From DATAQC01 sp038232455 (GTDB lineage Bacteria > Actinomycetota > Acidimicrobiia > Acidimicrobiales > AC-14), in the NCBI GenBank assembly GCA_038232455.1, contig JBBSHU010000001.1:1-64000 (forward strand): a stretch of 64,000 nt of DNA, written 5' to 3'. Position 1 is the stretch's first letter. Each line of letters opens with the position of its first letter. The position numbers and the translations under genes were made by a program. The notes beneath the pieces are model-generated. The model was not told the origin of the DNA, did no database searches, and saw nothing but the letters and a program-made list of their open reading frames with translations. This document shows, piece after piece, positions 34,192 to 42,862 of this stretch.

Positions 34192-35823
34192 TCAGAACTC
34201 GGGGAGCCGCTGGTGGCGGCCGATCAGCGGGGCGAGGGGATCGCCGGCGGCGGCGAGCCGGTCGAGCACGGTACGGATCGTCCAGCGGTCGGGCCGGAGG
34301 TCGGGGTCGTCGAGCTCGTCCCACCGGACGGGCACCGATACAGGCGCCCCGGCGGCGGGCCGGGGGCTGAACGGCGCCACCAGCGTCTTGTTGATGGCGT
34401 TCTGGGTGAAGTCCAAGCGAGCCAGGCCCTGGCGGCGGTCCTTGTGCCATTCCCAGCTCACCAGGTCGGGGACGGTGCGGCCCACGGCCCGAGACACCCT
34501 CTCCACCCAGGTGCGGGTGTCGGTGAAGGTGTAGTCGTCGGCGATCGGGACCCAGATCTGTACGCCCCGCTTGCCCGTGACCTTCGGCATCCCGACGACG
34601 CCGAGGTGCTCGAGGGCCGTGCGGTACAGCCGGCTCAGCACGACGACGTCGTCGAACGTGCTGGTCGTGCCGGGGTCCACGTCGATCAGCGCCCACGTGG
34701 GCCGGTGAACGTCGGGAAGACGTGAGGTCCACGGGTGCAGCTCGAGGGCGCCGAAGTTGGCCATCCAGACCAGGGCGGCAACGCTGTCGACCACGGCGTA
34801 ACAGGTGGTCTCACCGGCGCCGGCCTCGGTGTTGTGCCACTGCTGGAGCCATTCGGGTGCGTGACTCGGCACCTCCTTGTGCCAGAAGCCTGGGCGGTCC
34901 ACTCCGTCGGGAAAGCGGTTCAGGTTCAGGGGACGGTCGTGGAGGTACGGAAGCATGTAGGGGGCGATCTCGGCGTAGTAACGCACGACCTCGCGCTTGG
35001 TGACGGGACGACCGTCTTCACCCGGAGGGAACAGCACTTTGTCGAGGTTGGTGAGCTTCACCTCCCGTCCCTGCACCGCCCACTTGCCGCTCGGCCCCAG
35101 GTTGTCGAGGGCGGCCAGCTCGGCGTCGGAGGGGCCGTCCCATGCCGGGCGGTCTGGGTGGCCGAGAGCCACCGACGCCTCGGCGGCCGGCAGGTCGCTC
35201 CTCCACATGGCCTCGGGGGCGGCCGCGACCTCGTCGTTTGTCAGCCCGCTCCTGACCGAACGGGCGTGGTCCTCGGGATCCCAGCCGGGGACGGCGAACT
35301 CGTCGTTCTTGTGGAGCAGCAGCCACTGCTCCTTGCCGCCACGGTCGTCGTCGCGCCGGACGAGCACGAAGCGCCCGGCGAGCTTGGCTCCCTTCAGGTC
35401 GAAATGCAGATCGCCCCGCTCGACGGCGACAACAGGGTCGTCGTGTTTCGACAGCTCCCAGGTCCCCCAGTCCCACACGATGACGTCGCCGCCGCCGTAC
35501 TCGCCTTTGGGGATGATGCCCTCGAAATCGAAGTACTCGATGGGATGGTCCTCGACGTGGACGGCCAGCTGCCGGGCCTTCGGGTCGAGGGTCGGACCGC
35601 GAGGCACAGCCCAGCTCGCCAACACCCCGGCCATCTCCAGGCGTAGGTCGTAGTGCAGACGGCGGGCACGATGGCGCTGCACGACGAACCGGCTGGAACC
35701 GGTCGGCGGCGCTTCCGCTCCGGCAGGTTCGGCGGTGACGGAGAAGTCGCGCTTGGCCCGGTAGGTCCGCAGCCGCGCCTGCGGGTCGCTCGCAGCCCGA
35801 CGCTCGGCCTCCACGGGGCGCAA
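34192..35823 (-). CDS. ligD: LigD-like protein: 3'-phosphoesterase plus polymerase domains
   Basis: The 543-residue protein carries two of the three LigD modules of bacterial non-homologous end joining. Residues about 40-190 are the 3'-phosphoesterase domain, with RARRLHYDLRLE (His57, Asp59, Arg61), SWAVPRGP and KGEYGGGDVIVWD. Residues about 250-535 are the primase-polymerase domain, with LTNLDKVLFPP, RPLNLNRFPDG, ALIDVDPG (catalytic Asp pair) and WEWHKD. The ATP-dependent ligase domain is missing, so a separate ligase and Ku must act elsewhere. The start at TTG 35821-35823 is tentative. It follows an ABC relic. Confidence 0.9.
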   Translation of the reverse strand: MRPVEAERRAASDPQARLRTYRAKRDFSVTAEPAGAEAPPTGSSRFVVQRHRARRLHYDLRLEMAGVLASWAVPRGPTLDPKARQLAVHVEDHPIEYFDFEGIIPKGEYGGGDVIVWDWGTWELSKHDDPVVAVERGDLHFDLKGAKLAGRFVLVRRDDDRGGKEQWLLLHKNDEFAVPGWDPEDHARSVRSGLTNDEVAAAPEAMWRSDLPAAEASVALGHPDRPAWDGPSDAELAALDNLGPSGKWAVQGREVKLTNLDKVLFPPGEDGRPVTKREVVRYYAEIAPYMLPYLHDRPLNLNRFPDGVDRPGFWHKEVPSHAPEWLQQWHNTEAGAGETTCYAVVDSVAALVWMANFGALELHPWTSRLPDVHRPTWALIDVDPGTTSTFDDVVVLSRLYRTALEHLGVVGMPKVTGKRGVQIWVPIADDYTFTDTRTWVERVSRAVGRTVPDLVSWEWHKDRRQGLARLDFTQNAINKTLVAPFSPRPAAGAPVSVPVRWDELDDPDLRPDRWTIRTVLDRLAAAGDPLAPLIGRHQRLPEF

Positions 35824-35900
35824 TTACCCAGGTCGTCACCGTTTGAAGCCGCACAGCCCTGCCGACCGCCGTCGGCGGCGCCGTCACCTACGCTCGGCGG

Positions 35901-36779
35901 GTGGACGGAAACGGGATTCGTCAGCTCCTCGCCACGGGCCGTCCAGTGCTCATGCCCGGCGTCTGGGACGCCCTGTCGGCGCGCCTGGCCGCGGGCGCCG
36001 GCCACGAGGTCGTCTTCCTTTCGGGCTACGCCACAGCCGCCACTCTCCTGGGCCTGCCCGATTTCGGCTATCTGACCCAGGCGGAGATCTCCGAAGTGGC
36101 CCGCCGGGTGTGCGGGCGTGTTCCCGAGACGGCGGTCGTGGTCGACGGCGACACCGGCCACGGCAACGCCCTCAACACCATCCGTACCGTGGAGCTGTTC
36201 GAAGCGGCCGGTGCCGCAGGGATCTTCCTCGAAGACCAGGTGTGGCCCAAGAAGTGCGGGCACATGGCCGGCAAGGTCGTGGTGCCGCGGGAGGAGTGGC
36301 TGGTCAAGCTGACCGCGGCCGTAGAGCAACGCCGCAACCTCTTCGTGGTGGCGCGCACCGACGCCCGCGCCGCGGTCGGACTGGACGAGGCCATCGAGCG
36401 GGCCCGGGCCGCCGCCGACCTGGGAGTCGACGCCGTGTTCGTCGAGGCGCCGGAGTCGGTTAGCGAGCTGGAGGAGGTGGCGGCAGCCACGCCCGGGATG
36501 GTGCGGGTGGCCAACATGATCGAGGCCGGGCGCACCCCGCTGCTCACCCCCGCCGAGTTGTCCGACCTGGGCTACAGCCTCATCGTCTCGCCGTTGACCG
36601 GCCTGTTCGCCGCGGCCCGGGCCCTGACCCAGGCCTACGGGATCCTCGCCGAGGAAGGCACGCTGCGCGGCCACCTCGACCTGGTCACCAGCTTCGACGA
36701 GTTCAACAAGGTGGTCGACCTCGACACCCACTACGACTTGGAGGCCCGCTACCGCACGGGCGGTTCGACAGGCGGGTGA
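35901..36779 (+). CDS. Isocitrate lyase/PEP mutase-family enzyme
   Basis: The 292-residue TIM-barrel protein starts at GTG 35901. It has LMPGVWDALSARLAAGAGHEVVF near residue 20, VDGDTGHGNALN (metal-binding Asp), GIFLEDQVWPKKCGHMAGK with the catalytic-loop KKCGH Cys near residue 118, and NMIEAGRTPLL. The family splits into methylisocitrate lyase, oxaloacetate decarboxylase, 2,3-dimethylmalate lyase and phosphonopyruvate enzymes. The KKCGH loop favours C-C lyases, but the substrate is unsettled. The stop overlaps the MFS gene start as GTGA. Confidence 0.88.
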   Translation: MDGNGIRQLLATGRPVLMPGVWDALSARLAAGAGHEVVFLSGYATAATLLGLPDFGYLTQAEISEVARRVCGRVPETAVVVDGDTGHGNALNTIRTVELFEAAGAAGIFLEDQVWPKKCGHMAGKVVVPREEWLVKLTAAVEQRRNLFVVARTDARAAVGLDEAIERARAAADLGVDAVFVEAPESVSELEEVAAATPGMVRVANMIEAGRTPLLTPAELSDLGYSLIVSPLTGLFAAARALTQAYGILAEEGTLRGHLDLVTSFDEFNKVVDLDTHYDLEARYRTGGSTGG

Positions 36780-38086
36780 CGGAGGGACGCCGCCGGGGGC
36801 TCCACACGATGTCGTCGCTGCGTCCGCTCCATCGGCGCGACTTCGCACTGCTGTGGAGCGCCGCTCTGGTGTCCAACATCGGCTCCTGGATGCAGACCGT
36901 TGCGGTGGGCGTGCTGGTCACGGCCAAGACCCACCAGGCGGGCTGGACGGGGCTGGCCGCGGCCGCAGCGTTCCTGCCCATCGGCCTGCTCTCACCGGTA
37001 GGGGGCGCCATGGCCGACCGCGTCGATCGTCGGCGGTGGCTGCTGGCCACCACCGTCGGCGAGACCGGCTTCGCCACCGTGCTGGCCCTGCTCGCCGTCA
37101 CCGATCACGCCACACCTCTGGCCGTCATCTTCGTGGTCCTGGGTGGGGGCACGGCCGCGGCACTCGGGTTTCCCGCCTACCAGGCCATCCTCCCCGACCT
37201 CGTCCCCCGTGAGGACCTGCTCGCCGCCATCTCGTTGTCGTCGACCCAGTACAACCTGGGCAGGGTGGTGGGTCCGGCCCTGGCCGGCGTGGTCCTGGCC
37301 ATCGGTTCGTACACCTTGGCTTTCGCCCTCAATGCCGCGTCGTTCGGCGCCGTCATGGTCGCCCTCGCCTTCGTCAGGATCCCGCCGCCGGTCCCCGACA
37401 CCGAGGGTGGCACCCTCCGGAGCCGCATCGCCACGGGCATCCGAGCGGCCGCGGCCGAACCCGGCTGCCGACTGGCCGTCATCGCCATCGGGATCACCGC
37501 GTTCCTGATCTCACCGTTCATCGCCCTCATCCCCGCCGTGGCCCTGAAGCTGTTCGACCACGAGGACACCGGCACGGCAATCCTGGTGACGGCCCAGGGC
37601 ATCGGCGCGGTCGTGGGTGCTCTGGCCCTGGCTCCGATGGCCCGCCGCGTCGGCCGCCGCCGAGCCCTCCAGGCCAGCCTCGTGGCGGTCGCCGTCGCCG
37701 TGGTGGTCTACGCCGGTGCCCCGTCGCTGCCTTTGGCCGCTGTCGCCCTGGTGATCGTCGGCGCTACCTACATCAGTGTGTTGTCGGGGTTGGGCACGGT
37801 GGTCCAACTGCGGGCTCCCAGGGCCTACCGGGCGCGGATCCTGAGCCTCTACATGGTGGCCCTCGGGACCATCTATCCCCTGGGGGCGATCTTCCAGGGA
37901 GTGCTCGACGATCGCTTCGGCATCCGCGTCGTGACGGCGGGGTGCGCCATGGTCTTCATCAGCCTGGTGCTGGCCGTGCGGTTCCTGCGACCTCAGCTCA
38001 CGTCGGGGTTCGACGACCCAGTCGAGGGCCCCGGCAACGACGAAGGCGACGTAGTTCCCCCGGCTCCCGCGGGCACGGCCATATGA
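36776..38086 (+). CDS. MFS transporter (EntS/enterobactin-exporter-like)
   Basis: The 436-residue membrane protein has about 12 hydrophobic segments. FALLWSAALVSNIGSWMQTVAVG is the first transmembrane helix. GGAMADRVDRRRWLL is the motif A loop, and STQYNLGRVVGPALAGVVLA a later helix pair. Such MFS_3 proteins export siderophores or drugs. The GTGA overlap with the lyase-family gene upstream suggests co-expression. No siderophore genes are near, so the cargo is unknown. Confidence 0.88.
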   Translation: MTEGRRRGLHTMSSLRPLHRRDFALLWSAALVSNIGSWMQTVAVGVLVTAKTHQAGWTGLAAAAAFLPIGLLSPVGGAMADRVDRRRWLLATTVGETGFATVLALLAVTDHATPLAVIFVVLGGGTAAALGFPAYQAILPDLVPREDLLAAISLSSTQYNLGRVVGPALAGVVLAIGSYTLAFALNAASFGAVMVALAFVRIPPPVPDTEGGTLRSRIATGIRAAAAEPGCRLAVIAIGITAFLISPFIALIPAVALKLFDHEDTGTAILVTAQGIGAVVGALALAPMARRVGRRRALQASLVAVAVAVVVYAGAPSLPLAAVALVIVGATYISVLSGLGTVVQLRAPRAYRARILSLYMVALGTIYPLGAIFQGVLDDRFGIRVVTAGCAMVFISLVLAVRFLRPQLTSGFDDPVEGPGNDEGDVVPPAPAGTAI

Positions 38087-38107
38087 GAAACGCCGGCCTC
38101 TGAGCAC

Positions 38108-38130
38108 ATGCTGACCCGACCGGGTCAGTG
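38108..38130. terminator. Bidirectional terminator candidate
   Basis: CTGACCC-GACC-GGGTCAG is a perfect 7-bp hairpin with a four-base loop, between the convergent MFS and redoxin genes. Position and symmetry fit a two-way terminator. Confidence 0.55.
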
Positions 38131-38145
38131 GGCGTTGCGACTGCC

Positions 38146-38601
38146 TCAGCCAGGGCGGAACACCGGGAGCCCGTCGGCATCGTCGGAGATGGCCGGAGCG
38201 CCGCACGCCGCCGCCACTGCGTTCCACCGGGCGCGGTCCCAGCCGCCGACGGCGTCGGCCACGGTGCCATCGGCCTCCACCAGGAACATCGTCGGCACGG
38301 TCGAGATGCCGTAGGCGTCGGAGACCACGTACGGGAAAGCCTCGGACACGGTCTGGACCCGCTGGCCCTCCTCCTTGGCGTAGCGCTGAAGGGCGGCGGG
38401 AGGGTCCTCGCCGACGGCCACCACCCGGGCACCGCCTTCGGCCAGAGCGGTCAACTTGGGGGCAACCATCTTGCAGACCGGACAGGTCACCTTGAAGAAG
38501 GCCACGACCGTCCGACCGGCCTGCCACGGATCGGTGACCGCGTCCCCGGTGGTGGCATCGGGAAGGGTGAACGAGGGAGCGGCGGCACCGGCGGTGATCA
38601 T
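38146..38601 (-). CDS. Redoxin/TlpA-like thiol-disulfide protein
   Basis: ATG 38601 gives 151 residues with a thioredoxin fold. FFKVTCPVCKMVAP holds a CPVC active site near residues 40-43, and the cis-Pro lies in ISTVPTMFLVE near residue 102. The front is peroxiredoxin-like (GAAAPSFTLPDATTGD). No signal peptide is visible, so it is cytoplasmic rather than periplasmic. It probably reduces disulfides or acts with peroxide-detoxifying enzymes. Confidence 0.87.
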   Translation of the reverse strand: MITAGAAAPSFTLPDATTGDAVTDPWQAGRTVVAFFKVTCPVCKMVAPKLTALAEGGARVVAVGEDPPAALQRYAKEEGQRVQTVSEAFPYVVSDAYGISTVPTMFLVEADGTVADAVGGWDRARWNAVAAACGAPAISDDADGLPVFRPG

Positions 38602-38700
38602 GAGCCCGCCAGCTGCCCGGGCACGACGAGGGTCCGTGTGGTCATTGATGGATGGTAGGCGGCGCAGACGCAGTTCGGGGCCGGGCGTTACCTTTGTCGA

Positions 38701-39555
38701 GTGGTTGACAGCGACGCACGGACAACGCCGGGGATGAGCCATACCGACGACCAGCTCGACGAGTTCTCCCGGTGGGAGCGCCAGGCCTGGGAGACGCGCG
38801 CCGCTCCGTATGCCACCAGCATGGGCCGCCTCACCAGCGGGGCGGCGGCGGCGCTTCTCGATGCCGCAGACGTCGGAGCCGGCACCGAGGTGCTCGACGT
38901 GGCCACCGGGCCCGGTGTCGTCGCCACGATCGCCGCAGCGCGCGGGGCGACGGTGTTGGCCGTTGACCAGTCCGAGGCCATGGTGGGCCTGGCCCGCGCT
39001 GCCGGCGTCGATGCCCGGCAGGCCAGTGTCGAAGACCTGCCCTTCGACGACCGTGCCTTCGACGCAGTTGTGGCCGGCTTCCTTCTCAACCATTTGGCGC
39101 GCCCGGCGGCGGGTGTCGGCGAGCTGGCGCGTGTGTGCCGGGGCCGGGTCGCCCTCAGCGTCTGGGAGGTCCCTGCCAACAATCCCGTGCTCGGCCTGTT
39201 CGGCACGGTGGCGTCGTCGATGGCCCTGCCCGATGTCGTGCCCCCGGGGCCGGCGAGTGACCTGCACGCCGACGAAGCCCGGTTCGCCGCCGTGCTCACC
39301 GATGCCGGCCTCGGCGACGTCGACATCCGAAGAGTGGAGTGGACGCTGACCGTGGAACCAGGCGAGTGGTTCGATGTCATCGCCGCCAGTACGCCCCGCA
39401 CCGGGGCAATCCTCGCCGCCGCCCCCGCCGAACAGAGAGCCTCGCTGCGCCAGCGCTACGTCGAGGTCGCTACCGCCTCCTACGGGGGGGCGGATGGCCT
39501 GGTGACCCTGCCGGCCGGCGCCGTCGTGGGCAGCGGCTGCCCGCCGCCGGGCTGA
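38701..39555 (+). CDS. SAM-dependent methyltransferase
   Basis: The 284-residue protein starts at GTG 38701. The class I fold is clear: EVLDVATGPGVVATIAAAR is motif I near residue 65, VLAVDQSEAMV motif II, ASVEDLPFDDRAFDAVVAG motif III, and RVALSVWEV a later strand. It resembles UbiE/Methyltransf_11-type enzymes acting on small molecules. The redoxin gene upstream is divergent, 99 bases away, and the flavoprotein gene downstream is convergent. Confidence 0.85.
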   Translation: MVDSDARTTPGMSHTDDQLDEFSRWERQAWETRAAPYATSMGRLTSGAAAALLDAADVGAGTEVLDVATGPGVVATIAAARGATVLAVDQSEAMVGLARAAGVDARQASVEDLPFDDRAFDAVVAGFLLNHLARPAAGVGELARVCRGRVALSVWEVPANNPVLGLFGTVASSMALPDVVPPGPASDLHADEARFAAVLTDAGLGDVDIRRVEWTLTVEPGEWFDVIAASTPRTGAILAAAPAEQRASLRQRYVEVATASYGGADGLVTLPAGAVVGSGCPPPG

Positions 39556-39561
39556 CCGGGA

Positions 39562-40980
39562 CTACCTCTCGCGGCGGACCAACCAGCGCAGGCGCTTGGC
39601 TCCCTCGAACGCCGCATCGGCCGCCAGCTGGCCGATGCTGGTCGAAAGCGTCGGGTACACGTGTATCAACCCGGCCACGTCGCCGAAGCTCAGGGCCTTG
39701 CTGATGGCCAGGGCCAGCTCGTGGATCATCTCCCCCGCCGCCGGCGCCAGGATGTGGGCACCAACGACCCGCTTGTCGTGAGTGACGACGACGATGGCAC
39801 CCTCGCTCGCCCCGTCGGCCCGGGCCCGGTCGGAATGGGTCAGGTCCATCCGCCACACGGCGACAGCGTCACCCCATCGCTTCTTGGCCTCGGCCACCGT
39901 CACACCGGCATGGGCGAGCTCCGGGTCGGTGAAGGTGCACCACGGCACGAGGTCGGTGACCGTTCCCTTGCCCGGGAAGAACATGTCGCGGATGGCCCGC
40001 ACCCCTTCGTAGGCGGCGGAGTGGGTGAACAGGAAGCGCCCGGCCATATCGCCGGCCGCGTAGACCGACGGGACGGTGGTGCGCATGCGCTGGTCGACGG
40101 CCACCCCCTTCGGGCCGAGCTCGATACCGACCTCGGACAGGCCCAGGCCTTCGGTATTGGGACGTCGGCCCACGGCCACCATCAACTCGTCGGCGTCCCA
40201 TCGTGCGGCGACGCCGTTCTCGGTGCCGTGCACGACCTTGCGGCCGTTCTCGACGGTGACCCGCTGGGTCTCCACGTTCAACCGCAGGTCGACCCCCTCG
40301 TCGCGCAACCGGCGGGTGAGCACAGCCACCAGGTCGGGCTCGTCGCGAGGGAGGATCCCCGGGCCCCGCTGCAGGACGGTGACTGCGATGCCCAGACGGG
40401 AGAACCCCTGGGCCATCTCGATGGCGATGGGGCCGCCGCCGATCATCACCACGCTGGCCGGGCCCCGCTCCAGTTCGAAGACGTTCTCGCTGGTGATGAA
40501 CCCGGCGTCGGCCAGTCCCTCGATCGGAGGCACCGCCGGCCGGCTGCCGGTGCACAGCAGGACGAACCGCGTCTCCAGTTCGGTCACCGAGCCGTCGGCG
40601 GCCGTCACCCGCACGGTGTGGGGGCCGGCCAAGGCGGCCGAGCCGGCGATGAGCTCGATACCCATGCCGCGGTAACGGTCGGGGTCGTCGTCGGTGGACG
40701 CCACCTCCTCCTGCACGGCACGTATCCGCTTCCACACCAGCGACGTGTCGATCTCGGGGTCCACCGAGGGCAGCCCCCACTTGTCGGCCTCGCGCATCGT
40801 GTGGGCGGCCTTGGCCGACGCCAGCAGCGCCTTGCTGGGAACGCAGCCCGTCCAGAGGCAGTCGCCGCCCACCCGTCCCCGCTCCACGACGGCGACCCTA
40901 AGGGCGAGGCTGGCGGCGAACTCCGCCGCCACCATGCCCCCCGAACCCATTCCTACGATGACCACGTCGTGTCGAGCCAT
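39562..40980 (-). CDS. FAD-dependent pyridine nucleotide-disulfide oxidoreductase
   Basis: ATG 40980 is preceded by GGAGGAAGCG, giving 472 residues. The FAD motif VVIVGMGSGGMVAAEFA starts at residue 6. GGDCLWTGCVPSKALL holds the redox-active Cys pair near residues 41-46. The NAD(P) motif VVMIGGGPIAIEMAQG starts near residue 177. The dimer interface has WCTFTDPELAHAG and HVYPTLSTS. The active His in HVYPT is kept. It belongs to the mercuric reductase/dihydrolipoamide dehydrogenase-like group; the conserved mercury-binding C-terminal Cys pair is absent. Confidence 0.9.
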   Translation of the reverse strand: MARHDVVIVGMGSGGMVAAEFAASLALRVAVVERGRVGGDCLWTGCVPSKALLASAKAAHTMREADKWGLPSVDPEIDTSLVWKRIRAVQEEVASTDDDPDRYRGMGIELIAGSAALAGPHTVRVTAADGSVTELETRFVLLCTGSRPAVPPIEGLADAGFITSENVFELERGPASVVMIGGGPIAIEMAQGFSRLGIAVTVLQRGPGILPRDEPDLVAVLTRRLRDEGVDLRLNVETQRVTVENGRKVVHGTENGVAARWDADELMVAVGRRPNTEGLGLSEVGIELGPKGVAVDQRMRTTVPSVYAAGDMAGRFLFTHSAAYEGVRAIRDMFFPGKGTVTDLVPWCTFTDPELAHAGVTVAEAKKRWGDAVAVWRMDLTHSDRARADGASEGAIVVVTHDKRVVGAHILAPAAGEMIHELALAISKALSFGDVAGLIHVYPTLSTSIGQLAADAAFEGAKRLRWLVRRER

Positions 40981-41098
40981 CGCTTCCTCCTTCGCTGCCG
41001 CGACGAACTGTAGATCCCACCGGCCGATTCCGCCCGTCGACCGGCAAGGAGGCGGGGCGAGGTCCCCTATGCGCTGACGTGCCCGTACGATCGAACCC

Positions 41099-42346
41099 GT
41101 GGGCAATCCCAACACCGGTGCCACCGACCTCATCCTCGCTATCGGCGCAGTTCTGGCCGTTGTCGCCCTGGTCCGATCCTGGCGCCCTTTCTTCGACGCC
41201 GACTTCACCGCCTCCGACCGTCGGGTGGCCATGCAGGTGGCCGTATTCCTCATTCCCCCCGTGGTGGTGTTGCTCCACGAGCTGGGCCACGCCACCGCGA
41301 CGGTGGCGCTCGGCGGCCACGTGGCCGACTTCCACTACGGCCTGTTCGAGGGCTCGGTCAGCTTCACCGGCGACCTGACGAACGGCCAGGTGTGGTTCAT
41401 CGCCCTGGCCGGCAACCTCGTCAGCATCGGCATCGGGCTGGGCATGGTGCTCGCCGGCGGCCTGCTGCGCGGGATACGCCGACCGCTGCGCTATCTCCTC
41501 ATCGTCGGAGGCCTGTTCGAGGCCGTCTTCGGTCTCATCGGGTACCCGTTGCTATCGGAGACGGCCCGGTTCGGCGACTGGCTCCTCATCTACGACTTCC
41601 GGGCCAACCCCGGGCTGAGTTGGGCGACGCTCGTCGTGCATGTCGCCGTGGTAGTGGCTCTCTGGCAGTGGTGGCGCACGAGCCTGCGCCGGACGCTGTT
41701 CGGCATCACCTACGGCGAGGAGGCCCGACTGGCCGCGCTCTCGTCGGCGGTGACCCGAGCCCCGGCCGACCTCGAGCCCCGCATCGCCCTGGCCAACCTG
41801 TTCGCCGGCTACGGCGACCTGAAGCTGGCCGCCGCCACCCTCGACGAGGGTGTGCCCGTCGTGGCCGAACCGGCCCGACTGCAGCTGGCCCGGGCCCGCC
41901 TGGCGATCTACCAGTCCAAGTGGACCCAGGCCCTGCTGGCCGCCCAGGCGGGACTGGCGGCACTGGACACCGCTGGGCGGTCCGCCGACGGCTACGGCCC
42001 CGCCCAGCAACTGTGGGCCAACCAGGGTGTGGCCCTTACCCAGCTGGGCCGGTACGACCTGGCTCTGGCCGCGTTCTGCCATGTCGACGAGGACCTGGCG
42101 GCCGACCCGAGGGTGCGCTACTGCCGTGGTCTGGCCCGCATCGGGGCGGGCGACGCCGAGGGCGGGCGCGGTGACCTTTCGGCCGTGGCCGCAGCACGCC
42201 CCGTGAGGGTTCCCGGCGACGACCTGCTGCGGCTGTGGGCCCAGGCCCGCCTGGCCGGTCGTGAGCCCGACCCCCCCGACGACGCCGACCGCCCGGCGTG
42301 GGCCCGCCGGCGCCAGTCGCCACCAGCCCCGATCGCCGGCGTGTAG
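41099..42346 (+). CDS. Membrane M50-like metalloprotease with TPR tail
   Basis: The 415-residue protein begins at GTG 41099. HELGHATATVALGG near residue 60 is the zinc HExxH motif inside a hydrophobic segment, as in site-2-protease-like M50 peptidases. Several transmembrane helices cover residues 10-210, with FIALAGNLVSIGIG as the second conserved element. Residues about 225-390 form TPR-like helical repeats facing the cytoplasm. Such proteins cut membrane substrates; here the target is unknown. The start of the low-molecular-weight phosphatase gene follows immediately. Confidence 0.8.
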   Translation: MGNPNTGATDLILAIGAVLAVVALVRSWRPFFDADFTASDRRVAMQVAVFLIPPVVVLLHELGHATATVALGGHVADFHYGLFEGSVSFTGDLTNGQVWFIALAGNLVSIGIGLGMVLAGGLLRGIRRPLRYLLIVGGLFEAVFGLIGYPLLSETARFGDWLLIYDFRANPGLSWATLVVHVAVVVALWQWWRTSLRRTLFGITYGEEARLAALSSAVTRAPADLEPRIALANLFAGYGDLKLAAATLDEGVPVVAEPARLQLARARLAIYQSKWTQALLAAQAGLAALDTAGRSADGYGPAQQLWANQGVALTQLGRYDLALAAFCHVDEDLAADPRVRYCRGLARIGAGDAEGGRGDLSAVAAARPVRVPGDDLLRLWAQARLAGREPDPPDDADRPAWARRRQSPPAPIAGV

Positions 42347-42348
42347 CC

Positions 42349-42840
42349 GTGGTGCGGATCTGCTTCGTGTGCCTGGGCAACATCTGCCGGTCGCCGACGG
42401 CGGAAGGCATCATGAACCATCTCGTACGGGAGCGGGGTCTGGCCGACCACATCGCCATCGACAGCGCGGGGACGAGTGCGTTCCAGATCGGCAACCCACC
42501 CGATGAACGCTCCGCGGCCGAAGCCCACATCCGGGGGATCGAGCTCTCCGGGCGCGCCCGCCAGTTCCGGCCGGATGACTTCGCCATGTTCGACCTCGTC
42601 GTGGCCATGGACCGCGACAACCTGGGCGATCTCCGGAGTCTCGCTCCCGAGCCTGCCCTCGGTGAACGGACCGTTCTCCTGTGCAGCTTCGACCCGGCGA
42701 ACCCCGGGAAACGGGGACACCTCGACGTGCCCGACCCTTACTGCGGCGGTGCGAACGGCTTCGCCGCCGTGTACGACCTGGTCGAACCAGCCTGCCGTGG
42801 CCTGCTCGACCATGTGGTGATCGAGTACGGCTTGGCTTGA
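42349..42840 (+). CDS. Low-molecular-weight protein tyrosine phosphatase
   Basis: Tandem GTG codons (42349 and 42352) can start this 163-residue protein. VCLGNICRSPTAEGI near residue 8 is the CX5R phosphate-binding loop, with Cys as nucleophile and Arg, and DPYCGG near residue 128 carries the general acid Asp. LMW-PTPs dephosphorylate tyrosine, or arsenate in the ArsC branch; the layout here is PTP-type. It starts two bases after the M50 stop, so the two are likely co-translated. Confidence 0.93.
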   Translation: MVRICFVCLGNICRSPTAEGIMNHLVRERGLADHIAIDSAGTSAFQIGNPPDERSAAEAHIRGIELSGRARQFRPDDFAMFDLVVAMDRDNLGDLRSLAPEPALGERTVLLCSFDPANPGKRGHLDVPDPYCGGANGFAAVYDLVEPACRGLLDHVVIEYGLA

Positions 42841-42862
42841 CCCGCCAAGAACGCCAGAAGGC

